Part shown: piece after piece, positions 1 through 7,463 of the stretch
How the letters are laid out: every line of letters starts with the position of its first letter
Position numbering within the stretch: position 1 is the stretch's first letter
DNA from: Bacillota bacterium
GTDB lineage: Bacteria > Bacillota > Clostridia > Christensenellales > SZUA-584
Length of the DNA stretch: 64,000 nucleotides
Direction: 5' to 3'
Assembly (NCBI GenBank): GCA_023410595.1
Contig: JAEYPO010000030.1
Location: forward strand, 1-64,000
Made by a program: the position numbers and the translations under genes
Notes under the pieces: generated by a model
What the model was told of the DNA's origin: nothing
Database searches by the model: none
The model's input: only the letters and a program-made list of their open reading frames with translations

Positions 1-2
1 AC

Positions 3-116
3 TTCAAGTACCAACTTGACGTCTATCGTTACCGCTCGAACAAGATCCCTATGCGCCCGCTCGGTTGGCAATCCCCAACCGAATATCTTGCATCATACAC
101 TGTCCAATATGTTTGA
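3..116 (+). pseudogene. C-terminal end of an integrase-core transposase, cut by the window edge
   Basis: An open frame from the first bases to a TGA at 114-116 reads ...NKIPMRPLGWQSPTEYL..., the typical tail of rve-fold (DDE) insertion-sequence transposases, where a short basic stretch with N-K-I-P is followed by L-G-W-x-(S/T)-P-x-E-Y-L. Only 37 residues lie in the window, so family and intactness cannot be judged. It would have carried out transposition of an insertion sequence lying mostly to the left. The following 250 bases carry no convincing gene. Confidence 0.6.
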
Positions 117-291
117 CAAACCTACAAACGCTACGATAATAATACAGAAACCGCACCGAGTTTCAGCTCTGTGTTCCTCAAAAACGAACCTGCGTCTTAA
201 ACCGCGCCGCTTGTAATTTTAAATCTATATGGTAAAGATATATAAATTAATCTATCATATTATATGCTATTTAGTACGTGGTCGCAAAAGA

Positions 292-327
292 AAACTGATT
301 TACGTGATGCGAAAACAAACTGATTTA
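292..327 (+). repeat. Two copies of AAACTGATTTA, 25 bp apart
   Basis: AAACTGATTTA occurs at 292-302 and 317-327, embedded in similar flanks (CGCAAAAGAAAACTG and TGCGAAAACAAACTG). It lies between the clipped transposase and the acetyltransferase and could be the terminal region of the insertion sequence, or an operator. The assignment is a guess. Confidence 0.3.
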
Positions 328-364
328 TGTATAATTTTCACAGACAATGAGATCGGAGGTTTTT

Positions 365-898
365 ATGTATTATATATTGAAAAACGGTAAATCCGTGACA
401 ATAAGAGAACCTGTAGTTGATGATGCCGAAGAAATAATTTCCGTTATAACAACTGCTGATAAAGAAACCTTATTTTTAGCAAGAAATCCAGGGGAATTTC
501 AAATAACGCTTGAAAAGGAGCAGAATATTATAACAGAAGTTTTAAATAGTACATACAGAACATGGTTTGTTGCGGAATTTGAGGGTAAAGTTGTAGGACA
601 ATGTTCAGCAGGACTTGTTAGAGGGTATCAGCGTTATAGACATAGAGCGGGAGTGGCTTTTGTATTGTTAGAACAATACTGCGATATGGGTATTGGTGGA
701 AAGATGATGGAAGAATGCTTGAAATGGTGTAAAGATAAAAATGTAACACAAGTTGAATTAGATGTGGTTAAAAATAATGAAAGAGCTTTGAAAATGTATC
801 AAAGCTTTGGATTTGAAATTGTTGGCACCATCCCTAATGCATTGCGTTATACCGATGGTACCTGTGTTGATGAATATACAATGGTCAAGCTTCTTTAG
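365..898 (+). CDS. GNAT-family N-acetyltransferase
   Basis: Cytoplasmic acetyl-CoA-dependent N-acetyltransferase of unknown substrate, 177 residues, the usual size of a single GNAT domain. The acetyl-CoA site is visible as CDMGIGGKMM (the Q/RxxGxG/A-type loop), followed by VELDVVKNNERALKMYQSFGF, the classic beta6-alpha4 region where N-x-x-A-x-x-x-Y-x-x-x-G-F closes the fold. An in-frame ATG lies 18 bases upstream at 347, but GGAGG at 355-359 sits correctly only for the ATG at 365, so that start is preferred. It stands alone between a transposase remnant and uppP. The closest described relatives include ribosomal-protein and antibiotic acetyltransferases; nothing here separates them. Confidence 0.8.
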   Translation: MYYILKNGKSVTIREPVVDDAEEIISVITTADKETLFLARNPGEFQITLEKEQNIITEVLNSTYRTWFVAEFEGKVVGQCSAGLVRGYQRYRHRAGVAFVLLEQYCDMGIGGKMMEECLKWCKDKNVTQVELDVVKNNERALKMYQSFGFEIVGTIPNALRYTDGTCVDEYTMVKLL

Positions 899-1222
899 AC
901 TCTGCTTAATATCAACCATTTGTTGTGCCAAGGCCATAATAAAATTATGAACAGTATAGATTAGTATAACAATAATCCCGGGCTACATATCAGCCGATGT
1001 TGGGCGCGCTTATAACTTAGTTAACTAAGCTAACGGCAGCAGTAAGAAGCTTGGAGACTTTTAATATTAACAAACTCTATTGTCAATTTACGAACTCTAT
1101 TGTAATGCGACATCGTTTTCTCATAGCCGCATAACCTATATTTGCAAATCATATCAATACTGATATAATAGCATAGCGACAAACAGACGATTAAAGTTTG
1201 TGCGGTATGAAAGGAAAAACGC
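899..1222. other. Intergenic stretch without a recognisable gene
   Basis: No frame here has family resemblance or a ribosome site. The only structure noted is a perfect 14-bp palindrome CTTAGTTAACTAAG at 1016-1029. The AT-rich part before 1200 probably contains the uppP promoter, but no clear -35/-10 pair was fixed. Confidence 0.4.
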
Positions 1223-2023
1223 ATGAGCATATTAGAATCGATAGTACTCGGTATCGTTCAGGGACTGACGGAATTTCTGCCCGTTTCGAGTACGGGGCAT
1301 ATAGTGCTGCTCCAGAAGATATTCGGGTTTTCAGGGATAGAGGGCGCGACGGACCCTTGGCTTATGTTCTTCGATACGATGCTGCATCTGGGCACGCTTG
1401 TGGCAGTAGTCATCGTTTTGTGGAAGTATATAATAGACCTTTTTAAAAAGCCGTTCCATACGCTGCTGTACCTTGTTATAGCAACGATACCCGCTGTGGT
1501 ATTCACGCTATTGTTCAAGGATTTTATCGACAAGGCGTTTGGCGGAGGTTTTCTTGGGTATTCGTTCCTGCTCACCGCTATAATACTGAGCGTTTCGGAA
1601 CTCATTGCCCAGAGAACGGCGCACAAAAAGGATATGAGCGCGGGAAGCGCGCTGACGATGGGCATGATGCAAGTCGCAGGCATACTGCCCGGCGTGTCGC
1701 GGTCCGGTTCAACGATAGCGGGCGGTCTCGCGTACGGCGTGGACAGGGAAAAAGCCGCGAGGTTCTCGTTTCTCATGTCCGTGCCCGCCATATTGGGCGC
1801 GAACTTACTGCAGGGCTACGAAGCGCTTAAGACTGATATTGCGATACAGTGGGCTCCCGTGATAGCAGGCACGGTATGCGCCTGTATAGCGGGTTACATA
1901 GCCGTTAAGTTCATGCTCGCGCTCATACAGCGCAGAAAACTTTACGGTTTTGCGATATATACGGCGCTGCTCGGCATATTTGTGTTGCTCGACCAGTTTG
2001 CGATTGGTATTATTAATTGGTAG
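1223..2023 (+). CDS. uppP: Undecaprenyl-diphosphatase UppP (BacA)
   Basis: Integral membrane phosphatase that converts undecaprenyl diphosphate to the monophosphate, recycling the lipid carrier for peptidoglycan and teichoic acid synthesis; extra activity gives bacitracin tolerance. The 266 residues match the family length (about 265-280). Both signature blocks are visible: GLTEFLPVSSTGH near residues 14-26 with the catalytic Glu, and PGVSRSGST near 155-163. Multiple hydrophobic segments fill the rest. The ATG at 1223 follows AAAGGAAAAACGC. It is followed 36 bp later by the dipeptidase gene, perhaps co-transcribed. Confidence 0.95.
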   Translation: MSILESIVLGIVQGLTEFLPVSSTGHIVLLQKIFGFSGIEGATDPWLMFFDTMLHLGTLVAVVIVLWKYIIDLFKKPFHTLLYLVIATIPAVVFTLLFKDFIDKAFGGGFLGYSFLLTAIILSVSELIAQRTAHKKDMSAGSALTMGMMQVAGILPGVSRSGSTIAGGLAYGVDREKAARFSFLMSVPAILGANLLQGYEALKTDIAIQWAPVIAGTVCACIAGYIAVKFMLALIQRRKLYGFAIYTALLGIFVLLDQFAIGIINW

Positions 2024-2059
2024 GAAGATCAAGATTTAATATAAATACAGGAGCTGCTT

Positions 2060-3442
2060 ATGCTTGACTTTTCTTTTGAACCGTATAAACAGGAGATGCT
2101 GGATACTCTGAAAGATTTCATTAAGATAGAAAGCGTCAGAGCGCCGGGCCTGCCCAACGCGCCTTACGGCAAAGGCATATTCGACGCGCTCATGTTCATA
2201 CAGAGCACGGCGGAGCGTCTCGACCTTGATTGCGTCAACATGTTCGGCCAGATGGCGTACGTCGATTACGGTTACGGCGACGAGATGCTGGGTGTGCTCA
2301 TGCATGTCGACGTCGTTCCCGAGGGCGAGGGCTGGTCTATGCCCGCTTTTGAGGGCATAGAAAAGGATGGGCGCATATACGGCCGCGGCGCTATAGATAA
2401 CAAAGGCCCGGGCGTAGCCGCGCTGTACGCGTTAAAGGCCATTAAAGACAACTGCATACAGCTGAATAAAAAGGTAAGGCTTCTCTTTGGCACGGACGAG
2501 GAGACGACATGGCAGGATATGGACTTTTACAAGAAGAATGGCCAGATACCCGACATAGCGTTCTCTCCCGACGGCGAATACCCGATAATAAACATGGAAA
2601 AAGGCGCGCTGCATTTTAAGCTCGACAAGAGCTTTGAAAAGACGACGGCAAAAGAAGGCGTCCGGGTTATAAGCTTTGAATCAGGCACGGCTTTCAACGT
2701 CGTGCCCAACAAGGCGGAGTGCGTTATCGCCGCTCCGTTCGATATTATCAGTAAGAGCGTGGAAAACTACAAGTGCCCTTCAGGCGCTGTGTATGCGTGC
2801 GAACAAACTGGGGACGGCAACGTCCGAATAACGGTAACGGGCAAAAGCGCCCACGGCTCAAGGCCGGAAGAGGGCATAAACGCGGCCGCTTCGCTGCTCA
2901 AATACTTGAGCACGCTGCCGCTGGCGGCGGGCGGCGTAGAGCAGGCCGTGTATACGCTGGCCGACAAAATAGGTCTTAACTATAACGGCGAAGGGTTAGG
3001 GCTTGACGTCTCCGACGAATCGGGAAGGCTTACGCTCTCCATCGGCTGCGTTTCCATTAAAGAAGGCGCCGTATATACTAAGATGGACATAAGATACCCC
3101 GTGTCGTATACGCTCGATTTTATCGACGAGCAGATAAAGAAGCACTTTGGAATTTTCGATTACAGCCACTTCCACGCGCTGCCCACGCATTACGTGCCCG
3201 AAGACAGCGTGCTCGTTACAAAGCTCAAGAAAACGTACGCCGAGATGACGGGCGAAGCGCCGTACTGCATATCCATAGGCGGAGCCACATACGCGCGCGC
3301 GTTTGAAAACGCCGTGACTTTCGGGCCGCTTTTTCCCGGCAAGCCCAGCGTTGAGCACGGCCCCGACGAATATATAGAAACAGACGATTTTTTCAAAAAC
3401 GCCGAGATAATAGCCAGCGCTATAATAAATCTCTGCGAGTAG
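2060..3442 (+). CDS. pepV: PepV/Sapep-type M20 metallo-dipeptidase
   Basis: Cytoplasmic zinc peptidase that cleaves dipeptides, including those with unusual N-termini, in peptide nutrition. The 460 residues fit the PepV family (about 465-470). The metal-binding landmarks are in order: HVDVVPEG near residue 82, GRGAIDNKGP near 108-117 with the bridging Asp, and GTDEETTW near 147 with the general base Glu. The lid domain runs about 180-370, including GKSAHGSRPEEG, and a distal His is in VEHGPDEY near the C-terminus. The ATG follows a GGAG site. A small gene starts two bases after its stop, suggesting coupled translation. Confidence 0.9.
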   Translation: MLDFSFEPYKQEMLDTLKDFIKIESVRAPGLPNAPYGKGIFDALMFIQSTAERLDLDCVNMFGQMAYVDYGYGDEMLGVLMHVDVVPEGEGWSMPAFEGIEKDGRIYGRGAIDNKGPGVAALYALKAIKDNCIQLNKKVRLLFGTDEETTWQDMDFYKKNGQIPDIAFSPDGEYPIINMEKGALHFKLDKSFEKTTAKEGVRVISFESGTAFNVVPNKAECVIAAPFDIISKSVENYKCPSGAVYACEQTGDGNVRITVTGKSAHGSRPEEGINAAASLLKYLSTLPLAAGGVEQAVYTLADKIGLNYNGEGLGLDVSDESGRLTLSIGCVSIKEGAVYTKMDIRYPVSYTLDFIDEQIKKHFGIFDYSHFHALPTHYVPEDSVLVTKLKKTYAEMTGEAPYCISIGGATYARAFENAVTFGPLFPGKPSVEHGPDEYIETDDFFKNAEIIASAIINLCE

Positions 3443-3444
3443 CC

Positions 3445-3696
3445 ATGAAGTTTTGGGCCAAAGTCAAAATCGAAGACAGGATACAAAAAGACGTTATAGT
3501 AGAGAGCGAGGATTTAAAAAGCGCCGTTGCCGCCGTGTGCGACGTATTCGACCTTTCTAAGCCTATTCTGCTTGGCAAACATTTAAGCGAAACCCGGGAT
3601 TTCAACAGAACAGTCTTCTATCCTGACGATTTTGTCGAAAGCGTTTCTTTCGATTCTCTCGAGATTGAAAAAATTGTCACCAAGAAAAAATTATAA
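3445..3696 (+). CDS. Small conserved-looking hypothetical protein, 83 residues
   Basis: Starts with ATG two bases after the dipeptidase stop and has no independent ribosome site, so it is probably translated by coupling. The product is mixed alpha/beta in appearance with no membrane segment or metal motif: an N-terminal strand-rich part (WAKVKIEDRIQKDVIVES) and a C-terminal part with PDDFVESVSFDSLEIEKI. I do not recognise the family. Codon use resembles the upstream gene, which supports it being real. A hairpin terminator follows directly. Confidence 0.6.
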   Translation: MKFWAKVKIEDRIQKDVIVESEDLKSAVAAVCDVFDLSKPILLGKHLSETRDFNRTVFYPDDFVESVSFDSLEIEKIVTKKKL

Positions 3697-3703
3697 ATGT
3701 AAT

Positions 3704-3753
3704 AACTCCTTCGCGTTCTGCGGATAATAACAGCGAAAGGAGTTGGTTTTTTT
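3704..3753 (+). terminator. Terminator hairpin whose 3' arm contains the next gene's ribosome site
   Basis: AACTCCTTCGC (3704-3714) pairs with GCGAAAGGAGTT (3733-3744) with a one-base bulge, then GG and seven T. It would end the uppP-pepV transcript. The 3' arm includes the AAAGGAG that serves the TTG start at 3752, so the same hairpin would mask that ribosome site. Confidence 0.7.
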
Positions 3754-3955
3754 GAATATACTGGCATGGATACTCGTAGTTATCGGCGCAATCAACTGGG
3801 GCCTTGTAGGATTCTTCAATTTCAACCTCGTTGATGCAATATTCGGCACCGGTTCAATCGTTGCAAGAATCATCTATGCGCTCGTCGGCCTTGCCGGGTT
3901 GTGGAGTATTATGCTGTTCTCCAGGATCAGAGGAGACAGAGACAGGGATAAGTAA
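3752..3955 (+). CDS. DUF378-family small membrane protein
   Basis: A 67-residue protein with two hydrophobic helices, reading ILAWILVVIGAINWGLVG then a loop with N-L-V-D and a second helix ending ALVGLAGLW. The I-G-A-x-N-W-G-L-V-G signature is diagnostic of DUF378 (YuzA-like) inner membrane proteins of unknown function. Two TTG starts are possible (3743 and 3752); 3752 gives the family's usual start (MNILAWIL) and a 9-base gap to AAAGGAG, so it is preferred. The ribosome site lies in a strong hairpin, hinting at structure-controlled translation. A positively charged tail (RIRGDRDRDK) ends the protein. Confidence 0.8.
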   Translation: MNILAWILVVIGAINWGLVGFFNFNLVDAIFGTGSIVARIIYALVGLAGLWSIMLFSRIRGDRDRDK

Positions 3956-4047
3956 TATTTCATAGACTCAGGGCGAACTCATAGATTACCCCCAAAAGCC
4001 GGACGCTTTGTCCCCCAATTCGTCTGGCTAAAGGACCAATATAAAAA

Positions 4048-4079
4048 GAGCTGTCAACTTATAAGGGCAGCTCATTTTT
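4048..4079. terminator. Bidirectional rho-independent terminator
   Basis: GAGCTGTC (4048-4055) pairs with GGCAGCTC (4066-4073) with one G-U pair. T-rich sequence follows on the plus strand, and the A-run before the hairpin gives TTTTTAT on the minus strand. It can end the DUF378 transcript and the minus-strand peptide gene at 4090-4173. Confidence 0.75.
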
Positions 4080-4089
4080 GTAAAAAATT

Positions 4090-4173
4090 TCAGCTTCCGG
4101 CATAACCGGTGCCGACGATATAATATAATGCCAGAAATAAAGTTATCATTCCCGCCGCAAGCAATTTTTTCAT
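4090..4173 (-). CDS. 27-residue putative membrane peptide
   Basis: On the minus strand a ribosome site GGAGGTG lies 6-8 bases before an ATG whose frame reads MKKLLAAGMITLFLALYYIV then GTGYAGS and TGA. It has the layout of a tiny single-span membrane peptide, or a signal-peptide-like leader: Lys-Lys N-terminus, hydrophobic core, short polar tail. A terminator shared with the opposite strand follows. The strong ribosome site plus matched terminator are the evidence; no family is recognised. Confidence 0.5.
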   Translation of the reverse strand: MKKLLAAGMITLFLALYYIVGTGYAGS

Positions 4174-4338
4174 ATCAGCACACCTCCACCTTTTTCCTAT
4201 ATATATAATAAGTCGATATTCAATAGGCTAAACATGAGTTTTTTTATTTTAACAGTAGATTCATACATTGGTATAATATTTAACGCTTATGTAATAAATG
4301 TATTTTCTCAGATAATCCGAAGACATATAAATTCAAAA

Positions 4339-4367
4339 TTGACACAGGCTGCATATCATGGTAAGCT
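4339..4367 (+). promoter_or_regulatory. Candidate tyrS promoter
   Basis: A consensus -35 TTGACA at 4339-4344 is followed after 17 bases by TAAGCT at 4362-4367, a weak -10. A start near 4374 would place the leader peptide GTG about 23 bases into the transcript. Confidence 0.45.
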
Positions 4368-4396
4368 GATGAAAATTCTTATAAGGAGGAAAGCTC

Positions 4397-4492
4397 GTGC
4401 TGCAAATAAATATGGCAAGTAAATATTTATCTTATTCCTATTCGTACGTATCGTCATATCGAAACGGGCTTTCGCTCTATATGCTAAAATAG
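4397..4492 (+). CDS. Tyrosine-rich leader peptide of tyrS
   Basis: A 31-codon frame starts at GTG (4397) behind AGGAGG (4384-4389) and ends TAG at 4490-4492. It reads VLQINMASKYLSYSYSYVSS followed by YRNGLSLYMLK, so six of 31 residues are tyrosine, five of them in a 15-residue stretch. It lies directly upstream of a terminator and the tyrosyl-tRNA synthetase gene. The composition, position and overlap with the antiterminator strand fit ribosome-mediated attenuation, in which stalling at Tyr codons reports a shortage of charged tRNA-Tyr. A longer overlapping frame (4234-4422) has no ribosome site and was not chosen. Confidence 0.75.
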   Translation: MLQINMASKYLSYSYSYVSSYRNGLSLYMLK

Positions 4493-4561
4493 GATGAGAT
4501 GAAAAATCCAAGTTTGAACATATAGCGGTCTGAAAGCCAAAATTCAGATCGTTTTTTATTT
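4467..4561 (+). promoter_or_regulatory. Attenuator with alternative antiterminator, upstream of tyrS
   Basis: Terminator: CGGTCTGAA (4526-4534) pairs with TTCAGATCG (4543-4551), one G-U, then TTTTTTATT. Antiterminator: GGCTTTC (4467-4473) in the leader frame pairs with GAAAGCC (4532-4538), and CTATATG (4477-4483) pairs with CATATAG (4519-4525), which would break the terminator. The leader strand lies just past the Tyr codon cluster, so a ribosome stalled there leaves it free, whereas one reaching the stop at 4492 covers it. No T-box motif (AGGGTGGNACCGCG) is seen. Confidence 0.75.
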
Positions 4562-4580
4562 TTAAAAGGAGTTACCAGGT

Positions 4581-5762
4581 ATGGACAACACCGATAAAAT
4601 CGAGCTTATAAAAAGCGGGGCGGTTCAAATCTACTCAGAGCAGGGACTGACCCAAAGATTACGAAGCGGTAAGATCTTGACGATTAAGCTCGGCGCCGAC
4701 CCAAGCCGTCCCGATCTACACTTTGGGCATTCAGTCGTGCTACGTAAGCTAAAGCTCTTTCAAGAGTTGGGACACAGGGTCGTATTTGTCATCGGTGACT
4801 TTACCGGCATGATCGGCGATCCGACCGGCAAAAGTAAGACCCGCCCGTCTCTGACCTTGGAGGAAACCAGAATGAGCGGTGAAAGTTATTTTAAGCAGGT
4901 TACGAAGATTTTGGACCCCGATAAAACTGAAATCATCTATAACTCCGAGTGGCTTTCAAAAATGAAGTTTACCGACGTCATAAACCTTTGTTCAAAATAC
5001 ACGGTTGCCAGGATACTTGAGCGTGACGACTTCTCAAAGCGTCTTGCACAGAACCAACCCATTTCCATGCATGAGCTTTTATATCCGCTGGTTCAGGGTT
5101 ATGATTCTGTGGTGTTAAATGCCGATATCGAGGTAGGCGGAACTGACCAAACTTTCAACCTGCTTGTGGGGCGGGCATTGCAGGCCGGTTACGGTCAGAT
5201 CCCACAGGAAGTCATAACTTTCCCGCTTCTTGTCGGGCTTGACGGCAAAGAAAAAATGAGCAAGTCTTTGGGCAATTATATCGGCCTTGACGAGCCTGCG
5301 GACATCATGTTTGAAAAAGCTATGAAAGTACCGGACAGCTTATTGCTTAACTATTTTATACTTACCACAGATACTCTGAAATCAGACGCTGAGGCAGAAA
5401 TCCGCAGGGATATTTGTGAGGCGCATTTTACGTATGCGTCCATGATCACAGAGATGTATCATGATAAGCTCTCTGCAGAAGACGCCAAGCAAAGATATCT
5501 ACAGGTCGCCGACGGTGCTGCCCCCGCAGAAATTGCAGAGTTTGTTGTACCTGAACATGAAATCATGCTTTACGAGCTGCTCAGACGGGTCGGATTCGCT
5601 GCGTCAAATGGTGAAGCCCGCAGAAATATCACTGGGCGGGGTGTTAAAATCAACGGGGTTACCGTCGAAGACTCGATGTTAAAAATACAGATAACAATAC
5701 CGTTTATACTGCAATTCGGTAAAAACAGATTTATAAAGATAAGGGGAGGAAACCGAGCTTGA
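4581..5762 (+). CDS. tyrS: Tyrosyl-tRNA synthetase (TyrZ type)
   Basis: Class I synthetase that charges tRNA-Tyr; dimeric, cytoplasmic. The 393 residues carry the HIGH-type motif as HFGH at 47-50, the nearby GDFTGMIGDPTGKS block, KMSKS near 225-229 and a C-terminal S4 RNA-binding domain from about 335. The PDLHFGHSVVLRK form is that of the second bacterial subtype (TyrZ-like) rather than B. subtilis TyrS. The ATG follows AAAAGGAG. Regulation appears to be by the Tyr-rich leader and terminator upstream, rather than the T-box usual in Firmicutes. Some genomes hold a second tyrS, so this could be an accessory copy. Confidence 0.95.
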   Translation: MDNTDKIELIKSGAVQIYSEQGLTQRLRSGKILTIKLGADPSRPDLHFGHSVVLRKLKLFQELGHRVVFVIGDFTGMIGDPTGKSKTRPSLTLEETRMSGESYFKQVTKILDPDKTEIIYNSEWLSKMKFTDVINLCSKYTVARILERDDFSKRLAQNQPISMHELLYPLVQGYDSVVLNADIEVGGTDQTFNLLVGRALQAGYGQIPQEVITFPLLVGLDGKEKMSKSLGNYIGLDEPADIMFEKAMKVPDSLLLNYFILTTDTLKSDAEAEIRRDICEAHFTYASMITEMYHDKLSAEDAKQRYLQVADGAAPAEIAEFVVPEHEIMLYELLRRVGFAASNGEARRNITGRGVKINGVTVEDSMLKIQITIPFILQFGKNRFIKIRGGNRA

Positions 5763-5889
5763 TATCAATAATACTAGAACAAATCCTGGTAAAATAAATA
5801 CCCCCAGATTGATATTACGTGGCTGCGTTGCGCCCCACATCGCCTTGGGTTATAATTATCTTAAGATAACATTTGAGGGGGAATACGCA

Positions 5890-7248
5890 TTGATAAGTAA
5901 ACGCGAAGTGCTCGAAACGATAAAGATGATAGACACGGAAAACCTTGACGTGCGTACCATAACGATGGGAATATCGCTTCGGGACTGCGTTTCATCAAAC
6001 GCTAAAGTCTGCTGCGACAACATACGCGGCAAGATATACAGCAAAGCCAAGAACCTCGTGCGCGTCGGCGAGGATATAGCGCGCGAGTTCGGCGTACCCA
6101 TAGTCAACAAGCGCATATCAGTAACGCCGATAGCCGAGATAGCCGCAAGCAGCGGCCTAGGTGATTATACCGTTTTCGCCGAGGCTATGGACGCGGCGGC
6201 TTCTGATACGGGCGTAAATTTCATAGGCGGTTTCGGCGCGCTGGTGCACAAAGGCGAAACGAATAGCGACACCGTACTGCTCGATTCTTTGGCAAGCGCT
6301 CTTTCTTCTACCGAGCGCGTCTGCGCGTTCGTCAATGTTGCGAGTACGCGCACCGGCATAAACATGGACGCTGTTAAAAAGCTGGGCAGCATAATCCGCG
6401 AAACGGCAGCGCTCACAAAGAACAGCGGCGGCATAGGCTGCGCCAAGCTCGTCGTGTTCGCAAACGCCGTGGAAGACAACCCGTTTATGGCTGGGGCGTT
6501 CTGCGGCGCGGGCGAGCCAGAGTGTGCAATAAATGTAGGCGTCTCTGGGCCGGGCGTCGTCAAGGCCGCGCTGGAAAAGGTAAAAGGCGAAAAATTCGAC
6601 ATCGTCGCAGAGACGATAAAGAAGACGGCGTTTTCTATAACACGCGTAGGCCAGCTCGTCGCAAAGGAAGCTTCCGAGCGCTTAGGCGTCAGTTTTGGTA
6701 TAGTGGATCTTTCGCTCGCACCTACTCCTGCGATAGGAGACAGTGTGGCGCATATACTCGAAGAGATAGGCGTCGACGTATGCGGCATGCACGGCACGAT
6801 TGCCGCGCTCGCGCTTTTAAACGATGCGGTTAAAAAAGGCGGTGTAATGGCGTCATCGCAGGTGGGCGGATTGTCCGGTGCGTTCATTCCCGTCAGCGAA
6901 GACGAAGGCATGATAAACGCGGTTAAGCAGGGCGCGCTTTCGCTCGAAAAGCTCGAGGCCATGACGTGCGTCTGCTCCGTCGGGCTCGATATGGTCGCCA
7001 TACCCGGTTCTACCCCCGCAAACGTCATATCCGCCATAATCGCCGACGAGGCTGCAATTGGCGTAATAAACGGCAAAACAACGGGCGTGCGCATAATACC
7101 CGTTCCGGGCGCAAGCGTGGGCGACTGCGTGGAATACGGCGGACTTTTGGGAAAAGTCGTCGTTATGGACGTCGGTCAAAGCGGCTCCGACCGCCTGATT
7201 TCGCGCGGCGGAAGAATACCTGCGCCTTTACAGGGCATAAGAAACTGA
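5890..7248 (+). CDS. UPF0210 (PFL/DUF711) family protein
   Basis: A 452-residue cytoplasmic protein of the UPF0210 family, recognised from its opening ISKREVLETIKMIDTENLDV followed by RTITMGISLRDC, the central GGFGALVHKGE, and the C-terminal ISRGGRIPAPLQ. Structures exist for family members but the reaction is unknown. The frame extends upstream to 5809, but the TTG at 5890 behind GAGGGGG gives the family's exact start and length. The ACT-domain partner (UPF0237) often next to it is not adjacent here. A long convergent terminator follows. Confidence 0.9.
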   Translation: MISKREVLETIKMIDTENLDVRTITMGISLRDCVSSNAKVCCDNIRGKIYSKAKNLVRVGEDIAREFGVPIVNKRISVTPIAEIAASSGLGDYTVFAEAMDAAASDTGVNFIGGFGALVHKGETNSDTVLLDSLASALSSTERVCAFVNVASTRTGINMDAVKKLGSIIRETAALTKNSGGIGCAKLVVFANAVEDNPFMAGAFCGAGEPECAINVGVSGPGVVKAALEKVKGEKFDIVAETIKKTAFSITRVGQLVAKEASERLGVSFGIVDLSLAPTPAIGDSVAHILEEIGVDVCGMHGTIAALALLNDAVKKGGVMASSQVGGLSGAFIPVSEDEGMINAVKQGALSLEKLEAMTCVCSVGLDMVAIPGSTPANVISAIIADEAAIGVINGKTTGVRIIPVPGASVGDCVEYGGLLGKVVVMDVGQSGSDRLISRGGRIPAPLQGIRN

Positions 7249-7376
7249 TAAAGGTATAGCCGCGGTTTTAAGAGGAACTATTATATCCCTTGTTTTGCGA
7301 CGGCAGGCCTTACTATAAATCTGGCGCCAATTCAGCCACAGCCATTTAAGCTTCGCCAGCACCGACTTCCGAGGGT

Positions 7377-7417
7377 ATTTAAACAGGGCTGCCCGCTTTG
7401 GGCAGCCCCGTTTAAAT
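7377..7417. terminator. Convergent bidirectional terminator
   Basis: Arms of 18 bases at 7377-7394 and 7400-7417 (core AGGGCTGCCC / GGGCAGCCCC) with one mismatch and a 5-base loop. AT-rich outer arms serve both directions, ending UPF0210 on the plus strand and the alcohol dehydrogenase on the minus strand. Confidence 0.85.
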
Positions 7418-7463
7418 CCTTATATAGAACGCGACCAGCATCCCGTTTTCAGTATTCTTTATG

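Noticed and set aside
16..216. A 66-codon plus-strand frame over the transposase tail
   Set aside because: It has no ribosome site and overlaps, in another frame, the clear integrase-core end at 3-116.
4234..4422. A 62-codon frame upstream of tyrS
   Set aside because: It lacks a ribosome site and family resemblance; the shorter Tyr-rich frame at 4397-4492 has AGGAGG and regulatory context.
4423..4580. T-box riboswitch before tyrS
   Set aside because: Expected for a Firmicute, but the conserved T-box sequence and specifier layout are not visible; the leader-peptide model fits better.
6165..7094. Long minus-strand frame opposite UPF0210
   Set aside because: A GC-skew shadow: Ser/Thr/Pro-rich, no ribosome site, exactly antisense to a well-recognised gene.
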